Assembly (NCBI RefSeq): GCF_052324685.1
Contig: NC_135211.1
Coordinates: 15,500,549 to 15,564,548 of the forward strand
Direction: 5' to 3'
Source of the DNA: Brachyhypopomus gauderio
Lineage: Eukaryota > Chordata > Actinopteri > Gymnotiformes > Hypopomidae
Length of the DNA stretch: 64,000 nucleotides
Shown: positions 47,489 through 60,200 of the stretch, in pieces
Numbering within the stretch: position 1 is the stretch's first letter
Layout: every line of letters starts with the position of its first letter
Notes under the pieces: generated by a model
The model's input: the letters and a program-made list of their open reading frames with translations, nothing else
Database searches by the model: none
Told to the model about the DNA's origin: nothing
Made by a program: the position numbers and the translations under genes

Positions 47489-47688
47489 TGCGAGGGGTTG
47501 ATTGTACTCAAGCCAGGGAACAGTCTCTGTCTTTGGAGCTGCGTGATCTGCTCTCCCCCTCAAAGAGACAGAGAGAACGGGGCGAATTCCACACTCTTCG
47601 TTTCTGTGATGATGATGATCAGATATGGATCAGCATCGATAAAAACATTTTTTTCAAATGTCAAACTGGGATCTCTTCAGCTCACAGG

Positions 47689-47782
<94 letters not shown>
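47689..47782 (+). repeat. (TG)n microsatellite
   Basis: Pure TG run of more than 90 bp, 200 bp after the preceding CA run and in the opposite sense. Confidence 0.95.
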
Positions 47783-47783
<1 letters not shown>

Positions 47784-48061
47784 AGGATGGGAGGATGAGA
47801 GGCTGCCAGCTCTCTTAGGTTGCTGTGATCCAACAGATAATAAATAAAGAACTGTGATCCACTTATGTCTTTTTGGTGCATAGCATCTTTTTTAAGTGCA
47901 TGGTAAAATCACTGTACATTTGGTTAATGCTAATCCTAATAACTACAGCAACATGTGATAGGAATCTACTGGTTCACTGATGTGACTGAGAAGGCACAGA
48001 TGGAGGCAGAGCAGAATTATTATTACTGTATTTAATATATTTCACATCCTGTTTATTCATC

Positions 48062-48065
<4 letters not shown>

Positions 48066-48132
<67 letters not shown>
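48066..48132 (+). repeat. (CT)n microsatellite
   Basis: Pure CT run. Confidence 0.95.
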
Positions 48133-48134
<2 letters not shown>

Positions 48135-49916
48135 ATCCAAATCACAAAATCCATGCATTCACTTTTAGACCATATATTTTTAAAGCTGTAACAAAAATAA
48201 CAGAACAAATGAACAAATACTTACATTCTTCCTTACAGGGGGCTTAATGTGGTTTTGTCAGTATTGTGTGTTAATAGGAAGAACTCAGTACAAGTGTTTT
48301 TGCTGCAGTAATATGTGAGCACTGTGTTTTTCTGGGTGTTACGTAGTGTAATTAGTGAAGTCAGTTTGAGTCAGAGCCGCGTGGTCGTGTATTTTGTTAA
48401 GAGGAAATAACATAGTACAATGAGAAATTAATAATTATTTTTCTGCTTACAAAAGGACCAGTTGGTCTTAGTTACACCTCAGCAGTGAGCAGTTAAATTC
48501 ACAAATACATTTAATCTTATATTAAAACCTCTTTTACAGCTGACAAAGAGCAAAGAGCATTCTCAGTTTTTAAAATCTAAATTCATTTAATTGAATTGCA
48601 GGGTGGAGTTTAGCAGGTTAGTGGGAGACCGTGGGAACACCGTTAATGGTGAATAAAGTTCAATAAAATGACAGACTAATTGGGTCACAAGTATGGCATC
48701 TGAGAATCTTAAGCAGACGACATTTTCAGAAAATTCACGATTCGGAAAAGTACATTGACACCGCGAGATTGTCACAAACCAAGCATTACACAAAAACGCA
48801 AGCTGGCTAGAACCTGCCATTGTTTCACTCCACATAACACCCCCCACTTTTTAATGAGACTTCCCAGTTGTCTTCAGAACAAGGTCCCAGCACAAGAGTC
48901 GGGGTCGGCCCGTCACACCGCTGACGCGGCAGGCGCTGAACCGTCTCAGCCGATGCAAATGAAAATGCCGCCTGTCACGGGCACCGCGTATTTGTCAACA
49001 CGGTCTGGAGGGAGTGCTAAGAACTCAAGCGCGTGATGCGAGCCATCAGGCGGCAGTCTAAGCGCTAGGCCCCGTAGCGACTGGTGATGGAGCCACCCTG
49101 TCACCCCTCTCTGTTAATGAGACAGCAGCCAATTTGCACAAGGTCACATCTGAGAGTTTGTTTATTACAGCCCACTGTCTGGATCAGTGACTGACACTGG
49201 GTATAAGTGGGCTGATGGCATTGTGTCTTTTGTGGTGGGATGGATATTAAGACTATAGTGTATTAGTGATGTGACAGCAGCATCAAGAGGCTTAGGCATG
49301 GTGATAAAATATTACTTTAAAAATATGCTTATTTAAATAATTTAAATCAGATAAATCTTGGCAGTTTATAGGCTTGCAATGAAAATGGGTTTTGATTGTA
49401 GGAGCAGTTGCAGTATTATATTATCTACACCACTCTGACAGCAGTGAGAGTGTTGTGTTTTAGCAATATTAACAGAACTAGGTTGGCCAATGTTTCCAGA
49501 AGCTCCATAACAGGATTATACTTGCACCAGTACTTTAACAGGAGCAGAAGTGTTGTATTCTTAACAGAAGAATATCAGCATCTGTGTCTCCTCACAATGG
49601 GTCATTGTGCCTATGACAGATGATGCATCACCCTACAGCTGGGGCATCTCAGAACAGTTCAGCACAAGCAGTGCACACTCCCAAAAGAAATGCTTGACAG
49701 AGACCAGCACTTATGAATCATAAAAATCATAAAAATGCTTATTCATGTTTCGTGTTTGTTTGCTTCTTAATGAATTAATTCACTTCATTAATTGTGTAGA
49801 AAAATCCAAAAATATGTTGCTAATAATGAGTATTACTCTATTATCTCAACTATTGTACACCTCTGACCACCTTTCTAAGTCTAATACACATTTAAACAGT
49901 TTAAAGTGAATATCTA

Positions 49917-50184
49917 TAATATTATTGCTGCTAGTGCTGTTGTTGTTATCATTGATATTATTATTGTCATTGATGTTGTTGTTGGTATTGTTATTATTAT
50001 TGTTGCTGTTATCATCATCATTATTGTTGTTGTTATTATTACCATCATCATCATCACCTTTGTTGTTGTTATCATTATTGTTGTTGTTTTTATTATGATC
50101 ATTTTATTATTATCATTGTTTTTGTTGATGTTATTGTTATTGTTGTTGTCATCATCGCTGCTGTTGTTGTTGTTATTATTATAT
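49917..50184 (+). repeat. Imperfect trinucleotide (TTR/ATY) low-complexity tract
   Basis: About 270 bp of mixed TTG, TTA, ATC and ATT triplets. The poly-Ile/Val frame across it is an artefact. Confidence 0.9.
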
Positions 50185-50469
50185 AAGCTGACCACGTGCC
50201 ATGGTTGGTTGCTTGGATAGCTGAGATTACATCATCTCTCGTTACTTTTGGTCAGTGCACTCATGGTGTTTACTACAAAGACACACAAGCACAAGTTTTA
50301 TATTTTAGATAAACAATAAGGGCTCATAAAACTATTGATATAGTGACAGAAGAATCTTATGTGTCCTGTTCCCGTGCAGATGGGGTTGTAGGGATCCAGC
50401 GTGTAGGGCTCAGCGTATCTGCACGAGAGGTTCAGCTGCACCTGCCAAATGATCCCAAGAGCTGTTAGA

Positions 50470-50905
50470 GAGGCGCACAGAAAGACAGAGAGGGGAGACA
50501 GAGAAAGAGGTGAGACCAAGAAAGACAGAGATGAGACCACAAAAGACAGATAGGTGAGACTGAGAAAGAGAGAGAGGTGAGACCTATAAAGACAGAGATG
50601 AACTGAGAAAGACAGAGAGAGAAAGGTTGAGACCAAGAAAGACTAAGAGATGAGACCAAGAAAAACAGAGGTAAGACTGAGAAGTAGAGAGAGAGGTGAG
50701 ACAGAGAAAGACAGAAAGATGAGACCGAGAAAGACAGAGAGATGAGACAGAGAAAGAGAGAGAGAGGTGAGACTGAGAAAGACACAGATGAGACTGAAAA
50801 AGAGAGAGAGGTGAGACCAAGAAAGACAGAACGAGATAAGGAGCAGGGCAGATAGACATCTGTTAGAGAGATAGAGAGAGGGAAAGGGAGACAGAGAGGG
50901 TGAGG
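50470..50905 (+). repeat. Purine-rich degenerate minisatellite
   Basis: Variable units of about 20-30 bp around gagaccgagaaagacagaga. Minus-strand open frames rich in Ser and Leu are artefacts. Confidence 0.85.
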
Positions 50906-52689
50906 GAGAGGGAGTATGGCTTCTAAGTGCCATTTTCACAGTAGAAATCCACACACCTTATATCCAGCAGGTCAACTCAAACCTGCTGTTGTCTACGTCT
51001 CCTGTCATTAGCAGTGCGCAGAACCGTGCTTTTAAAAGCAGATGTGGCATATGCAGAGGAATAAATGTCTTATAAAGATGGTTTAATTTGTCCCTACACC
51101 GTCTACTGCAGTTGTACTTGTTGAGTCATCAGGAATGCATTAATACTCTCATTGCAATAACCTTAGCAACAGTAACTGTGAAAGCTACTATATACTGTAG
51201 CATAGTATAGTATAGTAAATGTATAGTATAGTAAATGTATTTTACTGGTGATCTGGTATCATGTTTGGGAAGAACTTGTAAATGTGGGGGAAGAACTTCA
51301 ACTGTATGTGTGGGGGGTGGGTGTAAAAGAGATTTAAGTGTAATCATGCTGTTCACTGATATGATAATAAAGCAAGCTCTCTTGCTTAAGGGCAAAGTCT
51401 TAATCACAGTATTTTAAGACTGAAGAGGTCTTATCTGGAGATACACATGTTCGTGGAGTGCCTTACATTCTCTTCCCTTAATGCTCTGAAGCAGATTGCC
51501 TGACACACATTGAGTGCTACAACAAACTCTCGGGTTCTAACATTACCTAAAACCCTGGTGTGATGTGTGGTCTAAATAGTAATTCATGCATAAGCACACA
51601 GCCCTTGTCCAAAGGGTTTAAAAGCTGGTGCCCGGTTGTCTGGACACAGATAGTCTTTTTCAATGCAGAGTCAGTATTATCCGAATAATTCAGCCTAGAC
51701 TAAGCTTCATCTGCCCGTGGGAGAACCTCCTGGCAGCTTTAGCAAATGTGTGAATGTGTGATATTTTATTATTCAGGAAGTCCTTCATGGTAGTAATTCA
51801 AGTGAGAAGTCAGGCAAAAGTAGATCGCATTCTCAGAGGGGTTCGTTGCTACAAGTGGGGAAGAAAATGGGGAAAACTGGGAACTTAAAACAAGTTGAGA
51901 GAGCACAATATTTACGGCTCCCTTCTGAGCTGTACGGTGTGGATGTGCATTACATCATTAAACAATAAGGCAGGATACTTCACCATTTCGCTCTTGCTGA
52001 ACACACACGCATTCCGTATGGAAGGTGCCTGTGGTCTCAGTGACGGCTGTCTCTTCTCCTCAGCCATCTTGGACATTTATAAATGCAAAGCACTCTGGCA
52101 TCTTTCCTGTTTGCAAGATATCCTATCCTGATCTCTGCTTGGTTTTCTAATCACCATTTCTTGCGTTTTAACCAGATAGTTCAAATAAATGATTACATTT
52201 TTCCTCACTTAGTTGCTTTGACACATATCCCAGTTTAAACTGGATTGAAATGACTATTTAATTTTACAATACATATTCTCATCAAAACCTTGTCCATGTG
52301 AAAATGGTGCTCTTTGATTTCTGCCTGCGACTGTCCCGCCATTGTGTGTTCTTCTCCCTGTCTCCTTTCATTTAGGTCTTTGTTTTTCAGAGGCGTGAGA
52401 AATACACCTGGGCTCGTGTTTTGGGAGACGAAAGCTGTGTGCTGATATAAATAGATTAGCCTGTCAAACAACAGCCAAACGATGCAGTAGTGTGTATTTT
52501 AAACAGTTTTTTTTTTCTTAAACAGTTTTTTTTTCTTTTTTCTTGGTCTTATTTCTCTTAAAAGGTCTTATCTGGAAAACCTCATGTTCAAAGAGTTCCA
52601 TACTCTTTCTCTATTTAATGCTATGAAGTCTGACATACATCAAGATATACATCGATGCCCTTCATCAGCTGTGCAAGCAAATATCTATA

Positions 52690-53010
52690 TATACACTACC
52701 AGTCAAAGGTTTGGACACACCTAGTTTATTTATTTTAAAAAATTTTCTACAATTTAGAAAAACAGTCAAGGTATCCAAATAATGAAATAACACATGACTA
52801 TGCTATGTTAAACCAGAATAGACTGTAAACTTCTTCAGAGCCATCCATTACTGGACAGTTTGGGATGAAGCTCTGGATGCTCTTGGTTTTCTTAACCAGC
52901 TTCATGAGGCAGTACCTATGATGCCCTGAACACTTCATTGTGAACAGTACCCTGTGGAACTGGATAATGAATGCCATGCAACTCCAGGCACGTTTAAGTG
53001 AGGAGAGAGG
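52690..53010 (-). mobile_element. Tc1-like transposon end fragment
   Basis: actaccagtcaaaggtttgg acacacc at the left, then a reading matching the usual 3' end of fish Tc1 elements on the minus strand (tgtgttatttcatt, ctaaattgtagaaaat). A minus-strand frame contains FTMKCSGHHRYCLMKLVKK; it is a fragment. Confidence 0.65.
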
Positions 53011-53019
53011 CACCCAAAT

Positions 53020-53625
53020 GTCATGTCACACCATTCGAAACCATTTACATGAGAGTGGTCTGTGTGCTAGATGACCTGCAGGGTACCTGACCACACCACC
53101 AGGCACAGGCCTCATCGTTTTGCATGGGCCAGGAGGCATTTACGCTGGACGAGGGACCAATGGACCTCAATGCTGTTCACTGATGAAAGTCGATTCGCAC
53201 TGAGCAGAAATGATGTTGGAGACGTCAAGGAGAGCACAATGCATCAGCCAGTGTTGTCATTAAACGAGCCTTTGGTGGTGGTGGTAGTGTGGACAGGTGT
53301 GTCTGGTCAATACAGAACTGCCCTACACTTTGTGACAAGCCCATACTACTGGAATAACATAATTAATCCAGTCATTGTCCCTCTGCATGAACAACACAGG
53401 TCTAATATCATCTTCATGGAGGACTATGCTCCAGCTCATCGAGGTCGCATCATTAGGGAACGGCTGCTGGACACTGGTGGCTCAGCTGGGTCGACATGTA
53501 GAGGCTCGTAACTCGGTCCCCCAGAACCTCAATGACCTGAGGGCACTTCAAGAAGAGTGGGATGCCATGACCCAGCAGACAATAAGTCGACTTGACAACA
53601 GCATGAGGCTTTTGTTTTAATTAAT
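53020..53625 (+). pseudogene. Tc1-like transposase fragment, frame-shifted
   Basis: The plus strand encodes RFAWARRHLRWTRDQWTSML, LFTDESRF (around the first catalytic Asp), then FMEDYAPAHRGRIIRERLL (around the second). Frames shift near 53500. It points opposite to the adjoining Tc1 end, so two different insertions or a rearrangement are likely. Confidence 0.75.
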
Positions 53626-55189
53626 TGTTTGATATGAGGAAATCATTTAATGCTTCTACTGCTTAAATGCTCTACTTTCATGATAAAATATCCCTGAAGC
53701 GTGAACGTTTTATGATTTCCATGAATTGCACTAATATACACTTTGCTTGCATGGCTGATGACCAAAACATTGTGTACTTTACTGACATTTTTACTACCAC
53801 TACATTTTTAACTACTGTACACAGCAGTTACTCCGTTATACACGTTTACACACATTTACACATATTTACACACACTCTGACTTTAGGGCAATAATAAATG
53901 CAAAAACTGAATGCCATATTGATGATTGGCTTTACTGTAATCACGCAGGAAGATACCAACTAAAAGATCCATTGCATTGTTATTATGTAATACATTGTTA
54001 TGTCATTACAAGTATCTTGTTTATTTAGTCAAAACATAAATCACAACTCGTCACTCCCACAACAGCAGAGAGGCTTCTCTTATTCTTTGAGTTAGCTCGG
54101 CTCACTTTGAAATCAGTTAAACATAAATTGAGATTTCCTGGAGTCTCTGGAGATCTCATTAGGGGAAATCCCGGTCCCATTATTATTCATATTTCTCTCA
54201 CATGTGCTGCGGAGAGAGCCGCTCTCTCCTCCTCCCCGTGCACGGGCTAGAAGCAGCTCTCCGTCGCTGCCTTATGGCTGGCTGTGCAGATGCAGCCGTG
54301 GGAATACTAAGTGACCATCAAACCAGCACAAAAGAAGCTGGCACACGCTCAGACTCAGGTGCAGCATACATGTGCAAATTCAAGTGTTGAGATATAATCG
54401 ATAGTCCCTACGTTTTGATTTGTTTTTTTTTTGTTTTTTTTTTGCTTGTTTGTTATTTATAGACTTAAGCTCTACTGGTCTCCTGGCTTAAAATGAAAGC
54501 ATTTCTGAGCTGCTTTGAGGTTATTATTAAATATTAAGGATATTAAATTAAATATCTTGTAAGGTGTGCTTTGATTTTTGGAAAACATTTCAGAACATTC
54601 TACCTGCTCCACAAAGAAACAAGACCAGATGAGCTGTATCACCCACATTTTAACAAGACTCTCGATTGCAAATAGTGTCTTTAAGCAAGATGGAATGTGT
54701 ATTGAAGCTATAAATGCATTATATATATGACATATAAGTAGTTAATATGAGTAAACATTTACCTGCAAACCTGGGAATCAATACTGTGGTGTTGAATTAT
54801 CTTTTGTTACCCTGTGTTGTGAAATTACACTATGGTGTCGAGTTAGTCTCAGTAATCTGTGTTGCTCTGATTCACTTTGAATCTTATTAAGTGCCTCTCT
54901 GTAGGAGATGCAAAGTGTCAAAGTTATGAGTGTTTTCATAGTAGTACAGACACCAAAGACAGTGAGATATTCAGTTTTGATGCTGCCTCACGCCGGCTCC
55001 TTCCTACATAATGATTATTATTAATGAGAGAGAAACATACTGTCTGTCAGTACAGCCAGCCCTTATGAATCAAGAGTATCACATACAGGGTTAAGTGAAT
55101 TAAACCGTTTATTGTGATGTTTTCCCCGATCTAACACCTCATTCAGGTAATTAGTTGAGCAGACTTGAATCAAGTGTGTTGAAGTAGGG

Positions 55190-55385
55190 GAAACAGAAGC
55201 AGGAGAGAGGAGAAAGATCTGTGCACAGACAGCAAGGGTAAGGGAGAGGGAGAGAGAGGGAGGAAGAGGGAGAGATAGAGGGTGGGGTGAGGGAGAGAGG
55301 GAGAGGGTGAAGGAGAGAGAGGAAGAGGGTAAGGGAGAGAGAGGGGAAGAGGGTGAGGAAGAGGGAGAGAGAGGGAGAGAGTGAG
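55190..55385 (+). repeat. GA-rich low-complexity tract upstream of c1qtnf4
   Basis: Irregular gagagggaggaagaggg units; strongly asymmetric purine strand. Confidence 0.85.
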
Positions 55386-55884
55386 CACCTACTGATGATC
55401 TATAGTTTTATGTGTTCATTGGTAAGACAATAAAAATAAACATTTCATGAATGTTTCATGAATGTAATAAATTCCATTACTTCATTACATTCAGGCATCA
55501 AATGCATCAAAAGAGTAAAATGGTTTTTTGTTCTTCATGGTGGCAAACTTGACAAAAGTTGATTTCTGATGTTTTGAAACTTGTCCTTTATACTGGCAGT
55601 TGTCCTTTATACTGAGGCCAGACTACAAGTCATGTTTTTGGGCAAACTTCAGAAGCCTCAGAGCTTCTCAGCGAACAAGTACCATTAAAAGGGTTAATTC
55701 AATAACCAGTAATGATTTCTCAATATATATAATTACAAATTGCCAAATATTTTCTTATTTTAATTAATTATTTAACTGAACCTTAGTTTCCAGGAAGTCA
55801 TTTTATTCTTCATTACACACCTTTGGCAAATGATTTCCTGTGTTCTTGACCCGGATATGTTTCTCTCATCTTCCTGCAGGAACG

Positions 55885-57021
55885 ATGTTGCCAAGTGCCA
55901 GGTCCTTGTTGTTATGTATGTTGTGTCACCTGACGACCACTTGGGCTTTGGCGCGCATGTCCGACTCAGCGGAGTTGCGCTCTGCCTTCTCTGCGGCCCG
56001 CACAAGCAGCATGGAGGGCGGGCCCAAGATGGTGGTCACCTTTGACAAGACCTACGTGAACATCGGCGGTGACTTCGATGCGAAAACGGGCCTGTTTCGC
56101 TGTCGCATTCCCGGGGCGTACTACTTTTCCTTCACGGTGGGGAAGTTCCCGCACCGCGACCTCTCCGTGATGCTGATGAAGAACCGCAACGAGGTGCAGG
56201 CGATAATTTACGACGAGAATGCCGGGTCCGAACGCAAGGTTCAGAGCCAGAGCGCCATGCTGCAGCTCGACTTCGGTGACACCGTCTGGCTCCGCCTCCA
56301 CGGTGACCCGCACTACGCAATCTACAGTAACACAGGCCACTACACCACGTTCAACGGATACTTGATCTACCCAGACGTCTACACCTTCGAGGAACCGGAG
56401 CGAAAAGGGAATTCAGAGGAGAACCAGGTGGCCTCGCTCACAGTCCATTTCCCCAAGCAGGCAGGCCAAGAGGAAGCTGCAAATACAGAAAAGAGAAATG
56501 AAGAGATCAAAGAGGAGAGGAAGGGGGAGGAGGACGAGGAGGAGGAAGAGCAGGACGAACAGAGGTCTGCTTTTTCAGTCGGTCGCACCCAGAGTATTGT
56601 GGGAGTGGACAGAGCCTACCCGGAGCATAAGCCGATAACGTTTGACACTGAATTCGTCAACATTGGCGGTGACTTCAACGTGAGCGGCGGCGTGTTCACG
56701 TGCCGTGTGCCCGGTGCCTACTACTTCTCGTTTAACGCCGGCAAGCTGCCCCACAAGACTCTGTCAGTGAAGCTGATGAAGAACCACCTGGAGGTGCAGG
56801 CCATGATCTATGACGACAGCGACACCGAGAAGGCCTTGCAGAGCCAGAGTCTAATGCTGCAGCTTAGGAAGGGGGACACAATTTGGCTCTACAGCCACCA
56901 AAGGGATGGATTCGGCGCATACAGTAACCATGCCAAATACATCACCTTCACTGGATTCTTGGTGTACCCAGAGCTCCTCCACAATGAGTCACAGCTACGG
57001 AAACAGGAAAAAGCGCTGTAG
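55885..57021 (+). CDS. c1qtnf4: Complement C1q tumor necrosis factor-related protein 4, two C1q domains
   Basis: This secreted protein of 378 aa has a signal peptide ([19 protein letters not shown]) and two C1q domains. Domain 1 starts near [11 protein letters not shown] and domain 2 near [11 protein letters not shown]. Both carry the strings VNIGGDF, GAYYFSF, LMKN and QSQS typical of the family. Tandem C1q domains without a collagen stalk identify CTRP4. The coding part is one exon: tcttcctgcag is an acceptor ending at 55879 and the start ATG is six bases into the exon, so the open frame upstream of 55885 is intronic. The human protein is about 329 aa; the extra length is a Lys/Glu-rich acidic linker between the domains (about residues 180-230). 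In mammals CTRP4 is a secreted cytokine-like factor expressed in brain. The gene is convergent with ndufs3, a neighbour also in human. Confidence 0.93.
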   Translation: MLPSARSLLLCMLCHLTTTWALARMSDSAELRSAFSAARTSSMEGGPKMVVTFDKTYVNIGGDFDAKTGLFRCRIPGAYYFSFTVGKFPHRDLSVMLMKNRNEVQAIIYDENAGSERKVQSQSAMLQLDFGDTVWLRLHGDPHYAIYSNTGHYTTFNGYLIYPDVYTFEEPERKGNSEENQVASLTVHFPKQAGQEEAANTEKRNEEIKEERKGEEDEEEEEQDEQRSAFSVGRTQSIVGVDRAYPEHKPITFDTEFVNIGGDFNVSGGVFTCRVPGAYYFSFNAGKLPHKTLSVKLMKNHLEVQAMIYDDSDTEKALQSQSLMLQLRKGDTIWLYSHQRDGFGAYSNHAKYITFTGFLVYPELLHNESQLRKQEKAL

Positions 57022-57238
57022 ACTGAACCAAGTCACTGGTCTCTGTCTGTCCATGCGTGTGGTCAAGGAGAGCATGTGGTTGGGTACATCCAAGTAAACC
57101 CTTTTCTTTCACCCACTCTTGTGAACTCTTGCAGGGAGACCTTGTGGTCCTGTTTTGTCTTTTTTTACACTCTGCGTTTCTGTAATTTCTCCAGCTCTGT
57201 CCTTTTTTTAAAGTGAAGAAAATATGCTACAAAAGCAT

Positions 57239-57244
57239 AATAAA
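57239..57244 (+). terminator. Polyadenylation signal of c1qtnf4
   Basis: AATAAA lies about 220 bp after the stop codon and is the first such signal noticed downstream. Confidence 0.6.
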
Positions 57245-57249
57245 GGATA

Positions 57250-60200
57250 ATATTGGGAACCAAATTAACATTTTGAGCAACAAAAGAAGTGTATATATGT
57301 AGTGTCAGTGATCCCAAATCAGACCTATGCACTGAAATTGGTGTTTATATCTGCAGTCAGGAGGAATTTTAAATCGTCCAGATAGCATTTTCAACAAAAA
57401 CTGCATGCACTTACTCGTTCGAGAACTAGCTTTGGTTTTTCCTTTTTGCATGAACAGTTTGCATGTGTATGCTAATCATGTTGACCACTACATTAGCTGA
57501 AACTTCCCTTGCTGAGATTCTACCCATCTCTGATGTCACAAACCTTTAAAACAGGTTTGAAAACAAAGGCTGGGTATTGTTGGGAATGCCAGTTCTCTGT
57601 GGGGTTTTGTGTACAAACAGAATTTTATGCTTTTAGCAGGACAGTAACACACTAATTATCTGAATTAGTCCCCAATTCACCTAAATGGAATCAGTTCGTT
57701 TTAAACCTATCCCAAGTTTTGCTTGCCTTGCATGCTAAAGAGAAATTCTTTATATGTAAGTAAAATGTGCACACTTCCATTTTGTAAAATGTATAATTTG
57801 TCTCTTTTCTAACCATTTCAATTCAAATGAATGTGCACATTACTCTTGTGTGACCAGCGTGATGTTGATTTGCACTGTAATACATAATCATTAACAGAAA
57901 TGTCCTGGACAGGCTGTAAACACAAGCCCTGCCAAGACAGTGTTCTGTCTGTGGAGTCTGAGCTTATGCTCAGGGAGACTGTGTACAATGTTAGCAGTGT
58001 TTAGTGGATGCTGTTGTGACCTACACCAAAGCTCAAAGCAAACTAAATTAAAAATATATATATATACACATTTGTTGTTTCATTCTACTTCACAGCTGAT
58101 GTTTTAAATTTAAATAAATCATCGTCATAGGGTCATGAAATGATAAAAGAAAACAACATGATATTCATACAACATGATGTTCATATCCATTTTTAAGCAA
58201 CTAAAAATATTTTTAATAACAATTTGTACACAGTAACCAGAGTACAGTAACCAGAGGCATTCACATTTTGATGGAACCATAACCCAGACATGATGTAGCG
58301 AAAGTGCATGGGTGTATCTTTATCAAGCTTTATGTATATAAAACTGCAGAAGCAAAACATACCATATCAATGTTTATATGTACTGTGCTTCTGCTGTTGC
58401 AGTATGTCCACAGATTCTTAAAAAACCCAAGGATGCTATGTAAGAGTGTCACAGTGCCTTAGTGACACAGTTTGTCCTGGTTGCATGTGTCAATGTCACT
58501 CCTGGTGTGGGAGAGACATGTCACACCCTTAATATCCATCCAACAGCAGCCCTGTGATCTCATACTGACCACTTTTCAGAAACAAGAGAATGGCTGGGCT
58601 GTTTCGTTTGGCAAAGGCTGTAAAGTCAAATACACTAAATTTACAGTAATGAAAAAGTGAGTTGCAAGAACATAAGTTCAATTTAACTGTGGAATTTCAT
58701 CAGTGCAAATGTAGGTTTCCTGGAGTAGAAATACAGGGCAAATGAAGTAAACACATGGATTTCTGCTTTTTTTTCCCCCCCATGTGGAATTCTGGAAGCA
58801 TCCAATCCAGACCCTGCTGTTCATCTGCCGGGTTTCCAGCTGTTCGGGGCAAACTGAAATCTCATACTTAGTTCAAACTAGAGGCATATGCATGATTATC
58901 AGCAGTTGGGCACTGACTCTACCTCTATTTTCTTTTCCGGCTTGCTCATTGGTGTTTGGCTTGTCCTTCACTATAAGCAACTCTGTTTGCTGAGGGAATT
59001 TGAGTTAGTGTTTTCGCTGTAGCCTATATATTTCCTAGAGGGTGGTGAGTGGTCATATTTATGAGCTTGAAAACAAATTCCTGAACTGAGCAGAAAACCA
59101 CAGTTATAGAAGTGTTATGCTTTTATCCGTGCATCTCTTGAGATCTACCTGCAAACACAAAGACAAATCTAGCAATGCAGAAGCTGATTTACTCGTGCCG
59201 TGAGAGCATCCGGTGACGTCTCCAATTAGCATATTGACAGTGTAACCTCCTACATCTCCTGTGAAGAGATCAATACCCTGATGAGGAATAAGAATGATCG
59301 GTAGTATGTTATGGGACTGAGCGGAGCCAGACAGGTCTACTAACTAACAAGTGTGGGAAGAGAGAGGAATTCCACTCTGCAAAGCAATAGCTGCAAAGAA
59401 TAGGCACAAGCAAAGACTAGAACAAGAGTGCTCTGAAAGGTAGTGTCAGAACTGTCAGGTATTCCCTGAAGTCTTTCTAGCTCATGAGGAATGTGTTCCT
59501 GGCCTCCAGATACCCAGACTCAGGATAACTGCTTAATCGGATGCTTTGATCAGCATCCTTCTACCTATGCATCTAATTTAGGCAGTTTACATTTAATTTG
59601 GGCAGTTTAAATTTATGGACCAAACATCAGGTGCAGGTGTTGATCTCAGTAATTATATATAAAAAAAACTTTGAACCAGTGATATGGCCTACCACAAATC
59701 ATGAACTGGTTTGATCTATAAGGGATTGCTTACTAATCACGCAGTGTAGGACACATTAATGTGTTTGTATACACATTAGTAGCCTATATGTCTTATCCTG
59801 AAACATCTGGACTCCAGCAACGATAGTATGCCAAGATCCTGTTTCTGGACTTCACCTCCACTGCTGAGGGGCAGCAATGAAGGCTATTAACACTCGTGGT
59901 AATTGCTACATTAACATTACTTATGGTCTATTATTGGTTTGTTAATGTATTAAACAAGGTTGCAACAAGGTTGTATAGAATCGGAATATATATATATACC
60001 CTACATACATTAACATGGCCATTAAAACGTAAACGCAATTCCGTTACAATTATAGAAACAAAATGCATCAGATGACCTATAGCCTATTGCTTGGAGAATT
60101 ACCTTACGTCTTAACAATAATCACTGACCTTTAAATCTATCTTAATTTTCCCCTCCATTTAATTGTTCTAATCGAGTGATGGGTATAAATCACTGTGTTG

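Larger units (their letters stand above)
46943..55879. other. Probable c1qtnf4 upstream region or first intron
   Basis: No coding exon seen. It carries microsatellites, Tc1 fragments and purine tracts. A GC-richer, CpG-containing patch near 48885-49080 and another near 54200-54310 may be regulatory but hold no clear motif. Confidence 0.4.

Noticed and set aside
49906-50220. Poly-Ile/Val or poly-Asn reading frames
   Set aside because: Imperfect trinucleotide tract, not a gene.
50298-50954. Several overlapping Ser/Leu-rich minus-strand reading frames
   Set aside because: They are the reverse of a purine-rich minisatellite; every frame is open because stops are rare in such sequence.
55840-55884. 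Upstream in-frame ATG of c1qtnf4
   Set aside because: It lies before the tcttcctgcag acceptor, and the signal peptide starts well at 55885.
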